The notes under the pieces: model-generated
The model's input: only the letters and a program-made list of their open reading frames with translations
Database searches by the model: none
Told to the model about the DNA's origin: nothing
Program-made: the position numbers and the translations under genes
In this document: one piece after another, positions 54,437-63,714 of the stretch
Layout: each line of letters starts with the position of its first letter
Position numbering within the stretch: position 1 is the first letter of the stretch
DNA from: Clostridiales bacterium
GTDB lineage: Bacteria > Bacillota > Clostridia > Lachnospirales > JAQSXR01
DNA length: 64,000 nt
Direction of reading: 5' to 3'
Assembly: GCA_029256575.1 (NCBI GenBank)
Contig: JAQSXR010000003.1
Span: 124,001-188,000 of the forward strand

Positions 54437-55014
54437 AGAAAAAACAAATCCGTTCTTATATTGTGGGGATAAAGCATACCCTAGATGATGATACCCTTTT
54501 AAGCAATAGTAAAGCTGTGACAGATAAAATACTAAGTTTGCCACAATACAAGGCTGCAGAAAAAGTATTTATTTTCTGTAGTATCAATAGAGAAATCGAT
54601 ACTAAATTCATTATACAAGATGCACTTGCTAATAATAAGATAATTGCATTACCAAAAGTTGATAATAATGAAATGATTTTTCATAAAGTAAAAGGCTTTG
54701 ATGAGCTGAATGACGGATTTTTTGGTGTAAGAGAGCCATCGATATTTTCTCCTATAGTAAAATATACTGAAAATTCAATCGTGATTGTACCGGGTGTTGC
54801 GTTTGATAATAACTTAAATAGATTAGGCTATGGCGGTGGCTACTATGATAGATTCTTCCATAAAAATCCTAAAGCATTTAAAGTTGCAATTGCTCATGAT
54901 TTTCAAATATTAGACAGCATCAAAGTAGATGATCATGATGTTAAAGTAGATATGTTAGTAACGGAGAAAAGAATAATAAGTACTGACCAAATAAATACTG
55001 ATTCAAAAATATAA
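54430..55014 (+). CDS. 5-formyltetrahydrofolate cyclo-ligase
   Basis: The enzyme converts 5-formyl-THF to 5,10-methenyl-THF with ATP. The 194-residue protein begins EKKQIRSYIVGIKHTLDDDTLLSNSKAV and has the family loop VPGVAFDNNLNRLGYGGGYYDRFF, where the glycine-rich segment binds phosphate. It starts inside the DUF896 gene. Confidence 0.93.
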   Translation: MLEKKQIRSYIVGIKHTLDDDTLLSNSKAVTDKILSLPQYKAAEKVFIFCSINREIDTKFIIQDALANNKIIALPKVDNNEMIFHKVKGFDELNDGFFGVREPSIFSPIVKYTENSIVIVPGVAFDNNLNRLGYGGGYYDRFFHKNPKAFKVAIAHDFQILDSIKVDDHDVKVDMLVTEKRIISTDQINTDSKI

Positions 55015-55033
55015 AAAAACTGAGGTGTTTACT

Positions 55034-56275
55034 ATGATAGAACAAATAGGTATTGATTCAAAAAAATCCACCTATGAGTTAGCAAGTTTAGGTACTTTAG
55101 AAAAAAACAAAGCGCTGCTACGAGTTTCTTCTGAGCTTATAATGCGTGAGCATGAAATATTAGCTGCAAATCAATTAGACATTGATGAAGCAATTAAAAA
55201 TGGAGTAAAACAAACACTAATTGATAGACTTATGCTAAATCATGATCGAATTCTAGGAATGACAGAAGGAATCAAACAAATAGTTGTACTAGAAGATCCC
55301 CTTGGTGAAGTTATTAATAGTAAAAGAAGACCAAATGGACTTGTTATAGGTCAAAAAAGAGTTCCAATTGGTGTTATTGGTTTTATTTATGAAGCAAGAC
55401 CAAACGTTACAATTGATGCCTTTGCTCTATGTTTCAAGGCGGGTAATGCAGTAATCCTAAAAGGTAGTAGCATGGCACTAAACTCCAATATGAAACTAGT
55501 AGAGGTAATTCAAACAGCTCTAAAGTCTGCTGATATTTCGCCTTTTGTAGTTCAACTTATAACAAATACGGATAGAGAAGCTACTATAGAACTTATGCGA
55601 ATGACTAAATATGTTGATTTAATTATCCCTAGAGGTGGTGCTAGTTTAATTAAAACAACAATTGAAAATAGTTTAGTTCCTGTAATTGAAACGGGTACTG
55701 GAAACAATCATATATTTGTAGATTCGAGTGCAGATCATAACATGGCGATTGATATTATTATCAATGCAAAGGTACAAAGACCAAGTGTATGTAATGCTTG
55801 TGAAAAAGTTCTAATTCATAAAGATTTATCTGAAGAATTTGTACCAAAATTAATTGATGCGCTAAAAGCGAACAACGTTGAAGTTAGAGGCGATCAAGCT
55901 GTTTGCGATATATCAAGTGACGTTATACTTGCAACAGATGAAGACTGGACTACTGAATACTCTGATTATATAATCGCAATAAAGATTGTATCAAATATAA
56001 AAGAAGCGATTCATCATATAAACGAATACAATACAAGACATTCTGAGGCGATTATTACGAGTGATTATGCAAACTCCAATCTATTTATGGATGAAGTTGA
56101 TGCAGCTGCAGTTTATGTTAATGCATCTACTCGTTTTACAGATGGTGGAGAATTTGGATTTGGAGCAGAAGTCGGAATAAGTACACAAAAGCTACATGCA
56201 AGAGGTCCATTAGGGCTTAAAGAATTAACAACGACGAAGTATATCATATACGGTAATGGACAAATAAGACAATAA
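55034..56275 (+). CDS. proA: Glutamate-5-semialdehyde dehydrogenase
   Basis: ProA reduces glutamyl phosphate to glutamate-5-semialdehyde for proline synthesis. The protein (413 residues) has PIGVIGFIYEARPNVTIDAFALCFKAGNAVILKGSS, the glutamate-binding ETGTGNNHIFVD, RPSVCNACEKVLIHKDL with the catalytic cysteine, and the FTDGGEFGFGAEVGISTQKLHARGPLGLKELTTTKYI end. The ATG at 55034 follows GAGGTG; the ORF-track start at 55025 is three codons upstream. It pairs with proB across two inserted genes. Confidence 0.95.
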   Translation: MIEQIGIDSKKSTYELASLGTLEKNKALLRVSSELIMREHEILAANQLDIDEAIKNGVKQTLIDRLMLNHDRILGMTEGIKQIVVLEDPLGEVINSKRRPNGLVIGQKRVPIGVIGFIYEARPNVTIDAFALCFKAGNAVILKGSSMALNSNMKLVEVIQTALKSADISPFVVQLITNTDREATIELMRMTKYVDLIIPRGGASLIKTTIENSLVPVIETGTGNNHIFVDSSADHNMAIDIIINAKVQRPSVCNACEKVLIHKDLSEEFVPKLIDALKANNVEVRGDQAVCDISSDVILATDEDWTTEYSDYIIAIKIVSNIKEAIHHINEYNTRHSEAIITSDYANSNLFMDEVDAAAVYVNASTRFTDGGEFGFGAEVGISTQKLHARGPLGLKELTTTKYIIYGNGQIRQ

Positions 56276-56281
56276 AAATCT

Positions 56282-56318
56282 AGCTCCCGTCAAATGTTGG
56301 TGGGAGTTAATTTTATTA
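56282..56318 (+). terminator. Terminator of the pro operon
   Basis: AGCTCCCGTC and GGTGGGAGTT form a ~10-bp stem with wobble pairs, then a T-rich tail. Confidence 0.7.
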
Positions 56319-56336
56319 AAATACAAGGAGATTAAT

Positions 56337-57611
56337 ATGACGAAGAAAATAATAGCATTGTTACTTGCAATTACAATTATAGTAAGCTTAACTGGATGTG
56401 AAACAACTTATCTCAATTCTTCTAATCCGTCGAAACAAATTAATATTAGTTTTGAGAAATTAGGAGATACAGAGATTGAAGCTTACTATAAACAAGCAGA
56501 AAAATATGGTGAGGATGTCAGCCCTGATGTTATCAATCACATAAATAGTCTTGGTTTTGATTTGCTTCGAGCATCGGACAATACAGATGCAAATGTTATA
56601 TCTCCAATTGGTTCATATATATCATTAGCATTATTATATAGTGCTTCTTCAAATAGTACAAAGGATGAATTTGATAAAGTTCTAGGCTTTGAAGCTGTAA
56701 ATGATAGATTTTTGAATAAGAATATTCAGGACTTATTATTACATCTATACCGAATAGACGCAAATACAAATATTATATATGCAAATTCAGTATATGTACC
56801 TAAATCAATATCTGGCTCAGACGCATTTTTAGATGCAGCTACCAATTATCTTTTTAGTAAAATGACAAAAATAAAATTTAATGAAACTTCGAAAAAAGAC
56901 ATAGATGTTTGGATCACAAATTATACCAACCATAGATTTAAAACAGCTCTGGCTGAAATTTCTCCAGAAACTTCGACCTTGGCTATAAATGCTTTCCATT
57001 TTGAAGCACTTACTACCACTGAATTTTTACCAATCGATTATTTTACCGATGATTTTAATGGAGTAGATGGTATTCGAACTGCTGAATATCAAAGAAATAT
57101 AGGAAATTACGGTTTTTTTGAAGATGATGATGTTCAAATATTAAACGTGCCTCTTGGACGACAAAAAATGAGTATAACCTTTATTATTCCAAAAACATCT
57201 ACAACAAAAGACATTATTAATAATATAACAAATGAAGATATAAATAATTATATCTCTAAACTAGTAGAACAATCATTTGAATTAGTAATTCCACAAATGA
57301 GGTTACAATTAGATAATGATATGAGTAAATTACTTCAGGAGTTAGGGGCCCCATCAATATTTGCGACACCTGGCGGACTTAACGGCTTATCACCGGACGC
57401 AACACTCACACAGTTTGTAAACAAAGTAGGTCTTTCTCTCAAACAATCAGAGACTTCAATATCTAAAATAGATATTTATGATGAAATGACAGCAGACATT
57501 ATTTTAGAATACGATGAATTTAAAGTAGATAGACCTTTTGTCTTTATTATCAAAGATCACTCTACCGATACCAATATTATGATAGGAAATGTAAATAATT
57601 TAGGATATTAG
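56337..57611 (+). CDS. Serpin-like lipoprotein
   Basis: A 424-residue protein with a lipoprotein signal (MTKKIIALLLAITIIVSLTGC) and a serpin fold: NVISPIGSYISLALLYSASSNSTKDEFDKVLGF, the ANSVYVPKSI strand, FIIPKTSTTKDII, and the C-terminal RPFVFIIKDHSTDTNIMIGNV. Inhibitory serpins have an EEGTEAAA-type hinge before the reactive loop; here the corresponding stretch reads KQSETSISKIDIYDEMTADI. It may therefore be non-inhibitory. AAGGAG precedes the start. Confidence 0.85.
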   Translation: MTKKIIALLLAITIIVSLTGCETTYLNSSNPSKQINISFEKLGDTEIEAYYKQAEKYGEDVSPDVINHINSLGFDLLRASDNTDANVISPIGSYISLALLYSASSNSTKDEFDKVLGFEAVNDRFLNKNIQDLLLHLYRIDANTNIIYANSVYVPKSISGSDAFLDAATNYLFSKMTKIKFNETSKKDIDVWITNYTNHRFKTALAEISPETSTLAINAFHFEALTTTEFLPIDYFTDDFNGVDGIRTAEYQRNIGNYGFFEDDDVQILNVPLGRQKMSITFIIPKTSTTKDIINNITNEDINNYISKLVEQSFELVIPQMRLQLDNDMSKLLQELGAPSIFATPGGLNGLSPDATLTQFVNKVGLSLKQSETSISKIDIYDEMTADIILEYDEFKVDRPFVFIIKDHSTDTNIMIGNVNNLGY

Positions 57612-57631
57612 AATTAAGGAATTTGATTTAC

Positions 57632-57660
57632 TTGAAAATATATGAGTTGATTGTTATAAT
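57632..57660 (+). promoter_or_regulatory. Promoter of miaB-mutS-mutL-miaA
   Basis: TTGAAA (57632-57637), a 17-base spacer and TATAAT (57655-57660). Confidence 0.8.
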
Positions 57661-57715
57661 TGTTAAGATGACGAATAATAATAGTTATTGACATAAAAGA
57701 AAGATATAAGGTGAT

Positions 57716-59149
57716 ATGATGAGTGAAAGAGCCCAGACAACCGTATTAAATGCTACAGAAGCACAAATACAGTCTAGAATAATAGAGGAGCTTAAAGCTG
57801 AGTTTGATAAAGAATTTGCTCAAACTGGTAAACAAAAGAAGATGTGCATTACGACTTTTGGATGTCAAATGAATGCTCATGATTCAGAAAAGCTTGAAGG
57901 AATATTAGAACAAATTGGTTATGAAAAAACAGATGACGAAAATGAAGCTGATTTTGTTTTATATAATACTTGTACGGTTAGAGAAAATGCAAATCTTAAG
58001 GTTTATGGCCGACTTGGTCATCTAAATAAATTGAAACAAAATAAACCTAGTCTAGTCATCGCTTTATGTGGATGTATGATGCAAGAAGATACCGTAATAG
58101 CAAAGATTAAGAAAAGTTACCGATTTGTAGATATAATATTTGGTACCCACAATATTTATAAACTCGCAGAATTAATTAAGACTCGTAGAGAATCAGGCAG
58201 AATGGTAATTGACATCTGGAAAGAACAGAAAGAAATTGTAGAAGATTTACCTTCTGATAGAAAATACAAGTTTAAAGCTTGTGTCAATATTATGTATGGA
58301 TGTAATAATTTCTGTAGTTACTGTATCGTTCCATATGTGCGAGGCCGTGAACGAAGTAGAAAACCAGAAGATATTATAAATGAAATTAAAAGACTTGTAG
58401 AAGATGGAGTCGTTGAGATCACATTACTAGGACAAAATGTTAACTCTTACGGGAAAAATCTACAAGACAGTATGAGTTTTGCTAATCTTTTACAAGAGGT
58501 AGAGAAAGTAGAGGGGCTAGAAAGAATTCGTTTTATGACTTCTCATCCAAAGGATTTATCAGATGATTTAATTGAAGTATTTAAGAATTCTAAAAAGATA
58601 TGTTCCCATATTCACTTACCATTCCAATCAGGAAGTACAAGAATACTGAACCTAATGAATCGTAAATATACAAAAGATGATTATCTTGAATTAGTTCGAA
58701 AAATAAAAGCTGCTCGTCCAGATGTAACCCTTACAACAGATATTATTGTTGGTTTTCCTGGTGAAACAGATGAAGACTTTGAACATACTCTTGATGTAGT
58801 TAAACAAGTCAAATACAACAGTGCATATACTTTTATTTACTCAAAAAGAACTGGAACACCAGCAGCACTAATGGATGATCAAGTAAGCGATGAAATTATT
58901 AAAGTACGTTTTAATAAATTACACGATACAATCCAAGAAATTGGAAGTAACATTACAGATAAAGAAGTTGGCGGTACATATAAAGTTCTTATCGAAGAGG
59001 TAAACGAAAAAGATAACTCCTTAGTAAGCGGTCGTCTTGAAAATAACCTTGTCGTTCATTTAAAAGGTACCAAAGATCTTATCGGAAAAATTATAAATGT
59101 AAAAATAGTTGAAGCGAAGGGCTTTTACTTTTTCGGAGAGCTAGCTTAA
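57716..59149 (+). CDS. miaB: tRNA-2-methylthio-N6-dimethylallyladenosine synthase MiaB
   Basis: MiaB adds a methylthio group to i6A37 of tRNA. The 477-residue protein has the UPF0004 N-terminal domain with CITTFGCQMNAHDSEKLEGIL and the downstream cysteines TCTVRENA and LCGCMMQ, the radical SAM motif YGCNNFCSYCIVPYVRGRERSR, and a C-terminal TRAM domain. The first ATG is at 57716, the next at 57719; AAGGTG precedes them. Its substrate-generating partner miaA is at the end of the window. Confidence 0.95.
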   Translation: MMSERAQTTVLNATEAQIQSRIIEELKAEFDKEFAQTGKQKKMCITTFGCQMNAHDSEKLEGILEQIGYEKTDDENEADFVLYNTCTVRENANLKVYGRLGHLNKLKQNKPSLVIALCGCMMQEDTVIAKIKKSYRFVDIIFGTHNIYKLAELIKTRRESGRMVIDIWKEQKEIVEDLPSDRKYKFKACVNIMYGCNNFCSYCIVPYVRGRERSRKPEDIINEIKRLVEDGVVEITLLGQNVNSYGKNLQDSMSFANLLQEVEKVEGLERIRFMTSHPKDLSDDLIEVFKNSKKICSHIHLPFQSGSTRILNLMNRKYTKDDYLELVRKIKAARPDVTLTTDIIVGFPGETDEDFEHTLDVVKQVKYNSAYTFIYSKRTGTPAALMDDQVSDEIIKVRFNKLHDTIQEIGSNITDKEVGGTYKVLIEEVNEKDNSLVSGRLENNLVVHLKGTKDLIGKIINVKIVEAKGFYFFGELA

Positions 59150-59170
59150 ATATACTTGAGGGGTTTAGAT

Positions 59171-61792
59171 ATGGCACAACTAACACCAATGATGCAACAA
59201 TACCAAGAGATTAAAGATGCAAATAAGGACTGTATACTTTTCTATCGTTTAGGGGATTTCTATGAAATGTTCTTTGAAGATGCTATAAAAGCATCAAAAG
59301 AACTTGAAATTACCCTAACTGGAAGAGATTGTGGACAGGAAGAACGCGCTCCTATGTGTGGTATTCCTTATCATGCAGCCGAAGTATATGTAAATAAGCT
59401 TGTTCAAAAAGGTTATAAAGTGGCAATATGTGAGCAGGTAGAGGATCCTAGACAAGCAAAAGGAATCGTGAAACGCGAAGTAATTCGAATTGTAACACCA
59501 GGCACCAACTTAAATACAGGTGCACTTGATGAAGCAAAGAATAATTATTTGATGTGTATCATCTATTCCGGTGATTTATATGGAATATCTATCGTGGATG
59601 TATCAACGGGAGATTATTATGTAACCGAAGTTAATTCTGCTAGAAAAGCACATGACGAAATATCTCGCTTTTCACCTTCAGAAATCATTGGTAATGATGC
59701 ATTAATGATGTCCGGTTTAGATTTAGAGGATTTACAAAATAGACTATCCGTTAATGTTACGTCCTTAGAACCTTGGTTTTATGATGATGATAAGTGTATA
59801 ATGGCACTAAAGGAACATTTTAATGTTCAATCATTGGACGGCCTTGGATTGAAAGATTTTCCTTTAGGGATTACAACTGCCGGTGCTCTTATGCAATATT
59901 TATTAGAAACTCAAAAAAATTCTCTTAGTCATTTAACTCAAATAATACCATATACTACTGAAAAATATATGATACTCGATAGTTCAAGTAGAAGAAACCT
60001 TGAGCTAGTTGAGACATTAAGAGAAAAACAAAAACGCGGATCCTTACTTTGGGTACTAGATAAAACAAAAACAGCAATGGGAGCTAGACTATTAAGAAAA
60101 TGGTTAGAGCAACCTTTAGTTGAAGATGATAAAATTACACAAAGATTAGACAGTATCGTAGCATTAAATAAATCATTAATAACAAGGGAAGAAATTAAAG
60201 AATATCTTCAACCGGTATATGACCTTGAACGATTAATAAGTCGAATCGTGTATAAGTCAGCGAACCCTAGAGATTTAATTGCTTTCAAGAACTCTCTTGA
60301 GATGATTCCTCATATAAAACATTTGCTTACAGAACTTGATTGTGAATATATAAAAGAGTTGTATGAGAATTTAGATGAGCTTCAAGATGTATTTAAATTA
60401 ATTGATGAAGCAATTATAGATGAGCCTCCTTTCTCAGTTCGAGAAGGTGGAATAATTAAAACAGAATATAATGAAGATGTTAGAAAATATAGATTAGCAA
60501 CAACAGAAGGCAAACAATGGATAGCCCAACTTGAAGCAAAAGAAAAAGAAGCTACTGGTATAAAGACATTAAAAATTAAACATAATAACGTATTTGGTTA
60601 TTATATTGAAGTTTCTAAGTCTTATATGGATACTGTCCCTGCATATTATACAAGGAAACAAACATTGGCTAATGCAGAAAGATATATTACTCCTGAATTA
60701 AAAGAGTTAGAAGATATCGTTCTTGGTTCAGAAGAAAAGATAGTTACACTAGAATATGATATATTTTGTAAGATAAGAGAAACTGTAGCGAATGAAGTAA
60801 AGAGAATACAGCAAACGGCAAAAGCAATTGCAACAATAGATGTATTACAATCTTTAGCCTATGTTGCTGAGAAAAATAATTATGTTAGACCAAACATTAA
60901 TAAAAAAGGAATCATAAATATTAGAGATGGTAGACATCCAGTGGTAGAAAAGATGATTCCACATGATATGTTTGTTACAAATGATACTTATTTAGATGGT
61001 AATAGCAATAAGATATCAATCATTACAGGTCCCAATATGGCAGGTAAATCGACTTATATGAGACAAACTGCATTAATAGTACTTATGGCTCAAGTAGGAA
61101 GTTTTGTCCCAGCAAGTGAAGCTAATATCGGTATATGTGATAGAATATTTACTCGAGTAGGTGCTTCCGATGACTTAGCTTCTGGGCAAAGTACCTTTAT
61201 GGTAGAGATGACAGAAGTTGCAAATATATTAAGAAATGCTACAAAAAACAGCTTGCTTATATTAGATGAAATCGGACGTGGTACAAGTACCTTTGATGGA
61301 TTAAGTATTGCATGGGCTGTAATTGAACATATATGTAACGCTAAATCGCTTGGTTCCAAAACACTTTTTGCAACTCATTATCATGAACTGACTGAATTAG
61401 AAGGTAAACTACCAGGAGTTACAAATTACTGTATCGCAGTAAAAGAACAAGGCGATGATATTATTTTCTTACGCAAAATAGTAAAAGGTGGGGCTGATAA
61501 AAGCTACGGTATTCAAGTAGCAAAGCTTGCTGGTGTTCCAGATGTTGTAATTACTCGTGCAAAAGAAATTGTCCAAGATCTAAGTGATGCAGATATTGTA
61601 ACAAGAGCCAAGGAAATACAAACAGACGCACATAAAAAATCAAAAGAGCTTCCAATGCAAATGTCTCTATTTGATAACAAAGATAGTGAAGTAATTGATA
61701 AACTAAAGAATATAAATGTAAATGACTTAAGCCCAAGAGACGCTTGGGATCTTTTAGAAGAACTTCAGAAAGAAGTTCAGAATTGTTGGTGA
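59171..61792 (+). CDS. mutS: DNA mismatch repair protein MutS
   Basis: MutS recognises mismatches and recruits MutL. The 873-residue protein is complete. The mismatch-reading motif is in RLGDFYEMFFEDA, the connector and clamp domains follow, and the ATPase has Walker A TGPNMAGKSTYMRQTALI, DDLASGQSTFMVEMTEVANIL, LILDEIGRGTSTFDGLSIAWAVIEHI and the ATHYHELTELE segment. The ATG at 59171 follows GAGGGG; the track start TTG at 59156 lies inside that site's upstream. Confidence 0.96.
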   Translation: MAQLTPMMQQYQEIKDANKDCILFYRLGDFYEMFFEDAIKASKELEITLTGRDCGQEERAPMCGIPYHAAEVYVNKLVQKGYKVAICEQVEDPRQAKGIVKREVIRIVTPGTNLNTGALDEAKNNYLMCIIYSGDLYGISIVDVSTGDYYVTEVNSARKAHDEISRFSPSEIIGNDALMMSGLDLEDLQNRLSVNVTSLEPWFYDDDKCIMALKEHFNVQSLDGLGLKDFPLGITTAGALMQYLLETQKNSLSHLTQIIPYTTEKYMILDSSSRRNLELVETLREKQKRGSLLWVLDKTKTAMGARLLRKWLEQPLVEDDKITQRLDSIVALNKSLITREEIKEYLQPVYDLERLISRIVYKSANPRDLIAFKNSLEMIPHIKHLLTELDCEYIKELYENLDELQDVFKLIDEAIIDEPPFSVREGGIIKTEYNEDVRKYRLATTEGKQWIAQLEAKEKEATGIKTLKIKHNNVFGYYIEVSKSYMDTVPAYYTRKQTLANAERYITPELKELEDIVLGSEEKIVTLEYDIFCKIRETVANEVKRIQQTAKAIATIDVLQSLAYVAEKNNYVRPNINKKGIINIRDGRHPVVEKMIPHDMFVTNDTYLDGNSNKISIITGPNMAGKSTYMRQTALIVLMAQVGSFVPASEANIGICDRIFTRVGASDDLASGQSTFMVEMTEVANILRNATKNSLLILDEIGRGTSTFDGLSIAWAVIEHICNAKSLGSKTLFATHYHELTELEGKLPGVTNYCIAVKEQGDDIIFLRKIVKGGADKSYGIQVAKLAGVPDVVITRAKEIVQDLSDADIVTRAKEIQTDAHKKSKELPMQMSLFDNKDSEVIDKLKNINVNDLSPRDAWDLLEELQKEVQNCW

Positions 61793-61796
61793 TTCT

Positions 61797-62840
61797 ATGT
61801 CAAAAATACAAGTATTAGATCAAAATACAATTAATAAAATTGCGGCAGGAGAGGTTATTGAACGTCCTGCTTCTGTTGTTAAGGAATTAATTGAGAACGC
61901 CATTGATGCAGGTGCAACTGCGATTGCAGTTGAATTAAAAGATGGTGGAATCTCATTAGTTAGAGTAACCGATAATGGTTCGGGTATTGAAAAAGAAGAT
62001 ATTCGAAATGCTTTTCTACGCCATTCTACGAGTAAAATTAAGTCTGTTGAAGATTTATTTACAATTACAAGTCTTGGTTTTCGTGGTGAAGCCCTATCAA
62101 GTATCGCAGCAATTTCACAAGTGGAACTTATTACGAAAGTAAAAAGCGGATTAACGGGAATAAGATATTCGATTGAAGGGGGAAGTGATAAATCCTTTGA
62201 AGAAATCGGTTCTCCTGATGGAACTACTTTTTTAGTGCGAAATCTATTTTTTAATACCCCTGCTCGTAGAAAGTTCTTAAAATCATCTTCAACAGAAGCC
62301 GCACATGTAGGTGATTTGCTTGAAAAACTTGCCTTATCACATCCCAACATTTCATTTAAGTTTATTAATAATAATCAAATAAAACTTCATACTTCTGGTA
62401 ATAATCAACTCAAGGATGTAATTTATGGTATATACGGAAGAGAAATTACTAGTAACTTAATTCCGATTCTTGCAAATAATGAGTCGATAAAGGTACAAGG
62501 TTTTATTGGAAAACCTATTATAGCTCGTGGAAATAGAAGTTATGAAAATTACTATATAAATGGAAGATATGTTAAGTCCGCCGTTATAGGTCAAGCAATT
62601 GAAGACGCATATAAAACATATATGCCTCAACATAAATATCCATTTACAGTTCTACATTTTACGATAAATTCTGATTTATTAGATATAAATGTACATCCTA
62701 CAAAAATGGAGTTAAGATTTAAGAATAAGGAAGAGTTGTACTTATTGGTATCAAATTCAATAAAAGATGCACTTAGTGGCAAAGAATTAATTCCAACGGT
62801 TACACTAGGTTCAAATAATGAACAAAACTACTACTGGTAA
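61797..62840 (+). CDS. mutL: MutL N-terminal ATPase fragment (mutL split by frameshift)
   Basis: The first 347 residues of MutL, comprising the GHKL ATPase and transducer domain: IQVLDQNTINKIAAGEVIERPASVVKELIENAIDAGA, DNGSGIEKEDI, TSKIKSVEDLFTITSLGFRGEALSSIAA, FFNTPARRKFLKS and NVHPTKMELRF. The frame ends at TAA 62838-62840, shortly after the domain, in the variable linker. One extra A in AACAAAAC (62821-62828) explains the shift: with AAA the linker reads NNEQTTTGNSTGNSN and joins the next frame. It starts 4 bases after mutS. Confidence 0.9.
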   Translation: MSKIQVLDQNTINKIAAGEVIERPASVVKELIENAIDAGATAIAVELKDGGISLVRVTDNGSGIEKEDIRNAFLRHSTSKIKSVEDLFTITSLGFRGEALSSIAAISQVELITKVKSGLTGIRYSIEGGSDKSFEEIGSPDGTTFLVRNLFFNTPARRKFLKSSSTEAAHVGDLLEKLALSHPNISFKFINNNQIKLHTSGNNQLKDVIYGIYGREITSNLIPILANNESIKVQGFIGKPIIARGNRSYENYYINGRYVKSAVIGQAIEDAYKTYMPQHKYPFTVLHFTINSDLLDINVHPTKMELRFKNKEELYLLVSNSIKDALSGKELIPTVTLGSNNEQNYYW

Positions 62841-63702
62841 TAGTACTGGTAACAGTAATCGTTATATTTCTATTGATATTGATGACCCGACATTGAAACA
62901 GCAACCAACTACAGTATTAGAGTCATGTGTTGCATCTGATTATGTATTTAAAGATAATTCAATAAAATCAAATAAAGCGCCTACAGAAATAACTTCATCA
63001 ATCCAAAATTCTGCAAATGAATCATCTGTAATATCTGTTAACGTAAATAAAGTAAGTCAACCTAACAATACTTATGAACAAGTTAGCCTTACTGAAGTAG
63101 CCCCTTTATTATCAAAATCAGCGAAAGCTTCTCATCGAATTATTGGGCAATTATTTAAGACATATTGGTTGGTTGAATTTGAAGAGAAATTATATATAAT
63201 AGATCAACATGCAGCCCATGAAAGAGTTTTATATGAAGTATTCATAAAATCATTAAAAGAACGTACGATGTATTCACAACAGTTAATGCCTCCAATCCTT
63301 GTTTCCCTTTCTATGAGAGAAGCCGACACTCTTAGAGCTAACATGAATCACTTTGAAGAAATTGGTTTTGAAATTGAATCCTTTGGTGGTAAGGACTATG
63401 CTATTAAAGCAGTACCAGGAAACTTATTTAATATTGTAAAACAAGAATTGTTTATAGAAATATTAGATACACTAAATGATGAGCAAAGACGATTAACTGC
63501 AGAAACAATTTTTGATAAGATTGCAAAATTATCGTGTAAAGCTGCTGTAAAAGGTAATAATCACCTTTCTGAACAAGAGATAAAGAAATTAATTGATGAT
63601 TTATTAGAACTCGATAATCCTTATACTTGTCCTCACGGTAGACCAACCATTATATCAATGACTCAATATGAAATAGAAAAAAAATTCAAACGTATTCAGT
63701 AG
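62818..63702 (+). CDS. mutL: MutL C-terminal (dimerisation/endonuclease) fragment
   Basis: The remaining 294-residue frame of MutL. The first ~100 residues are low-complexity linker rich in N, S and T. The C-terminal domain then contains SHRIIGQLFKTYWLVEFEEKLYIIDQHAAHERVLYEVF with the endonuclease DQHAAxER motif, CKAAVKGNNHLSEQEIKKLIDDLLELDNPYTCPHGRPTII with the metal-binding CPHGRP. The ATG at 62818 has no ribosome site and lies 20 bases upstream of the N-terminal stop. Any translation would need frameshifting or reinitiation. Confidence 0.85.
   Translation: MNKTTTGNSTGNSNRYISIDIDDPTLKQQPTTVLESCVASDYVFKDNSIKSNKAPTEITSSIQNSANESSVISVNVNKVSQPNNTYEQVSLTEVAPLLSKSAKASHRIIGQLFKTYWLVEFEEKLYIIDQHAAHERVLYEVFIKSLKERTMYSQQLMPPILVSLSMREADTLRANMNHFEEIGFEIESFGGKDYAIKAVPGNLFNIVKQELFIEILDTLNDEQRRLTAETIFDKIAKLSCKAAVKGNNHLSEQEIKKLIDDLLELDNPYTCPHGRPTIISMTQYEIEKKFKRIQ
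62833..62856 (+). repeat. 12-bp tandem repeat in the mutL linker
   Basis: ACTGGTAATAGT and ACTGGTAACAGT lie in tandem (TGNS-TGNS in the restored frame), 5 bases after the AAAA run where the frame shifts. Confidence 0.85.
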
Positions 63703-63714
63703 CTAGGAGAATTT

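Noticed and set aside
62818-63702. Intein or gene fusion explaining the mutL split
   Set aside because: There is no inserted domain; a one-base shift restores a continuous MutL.
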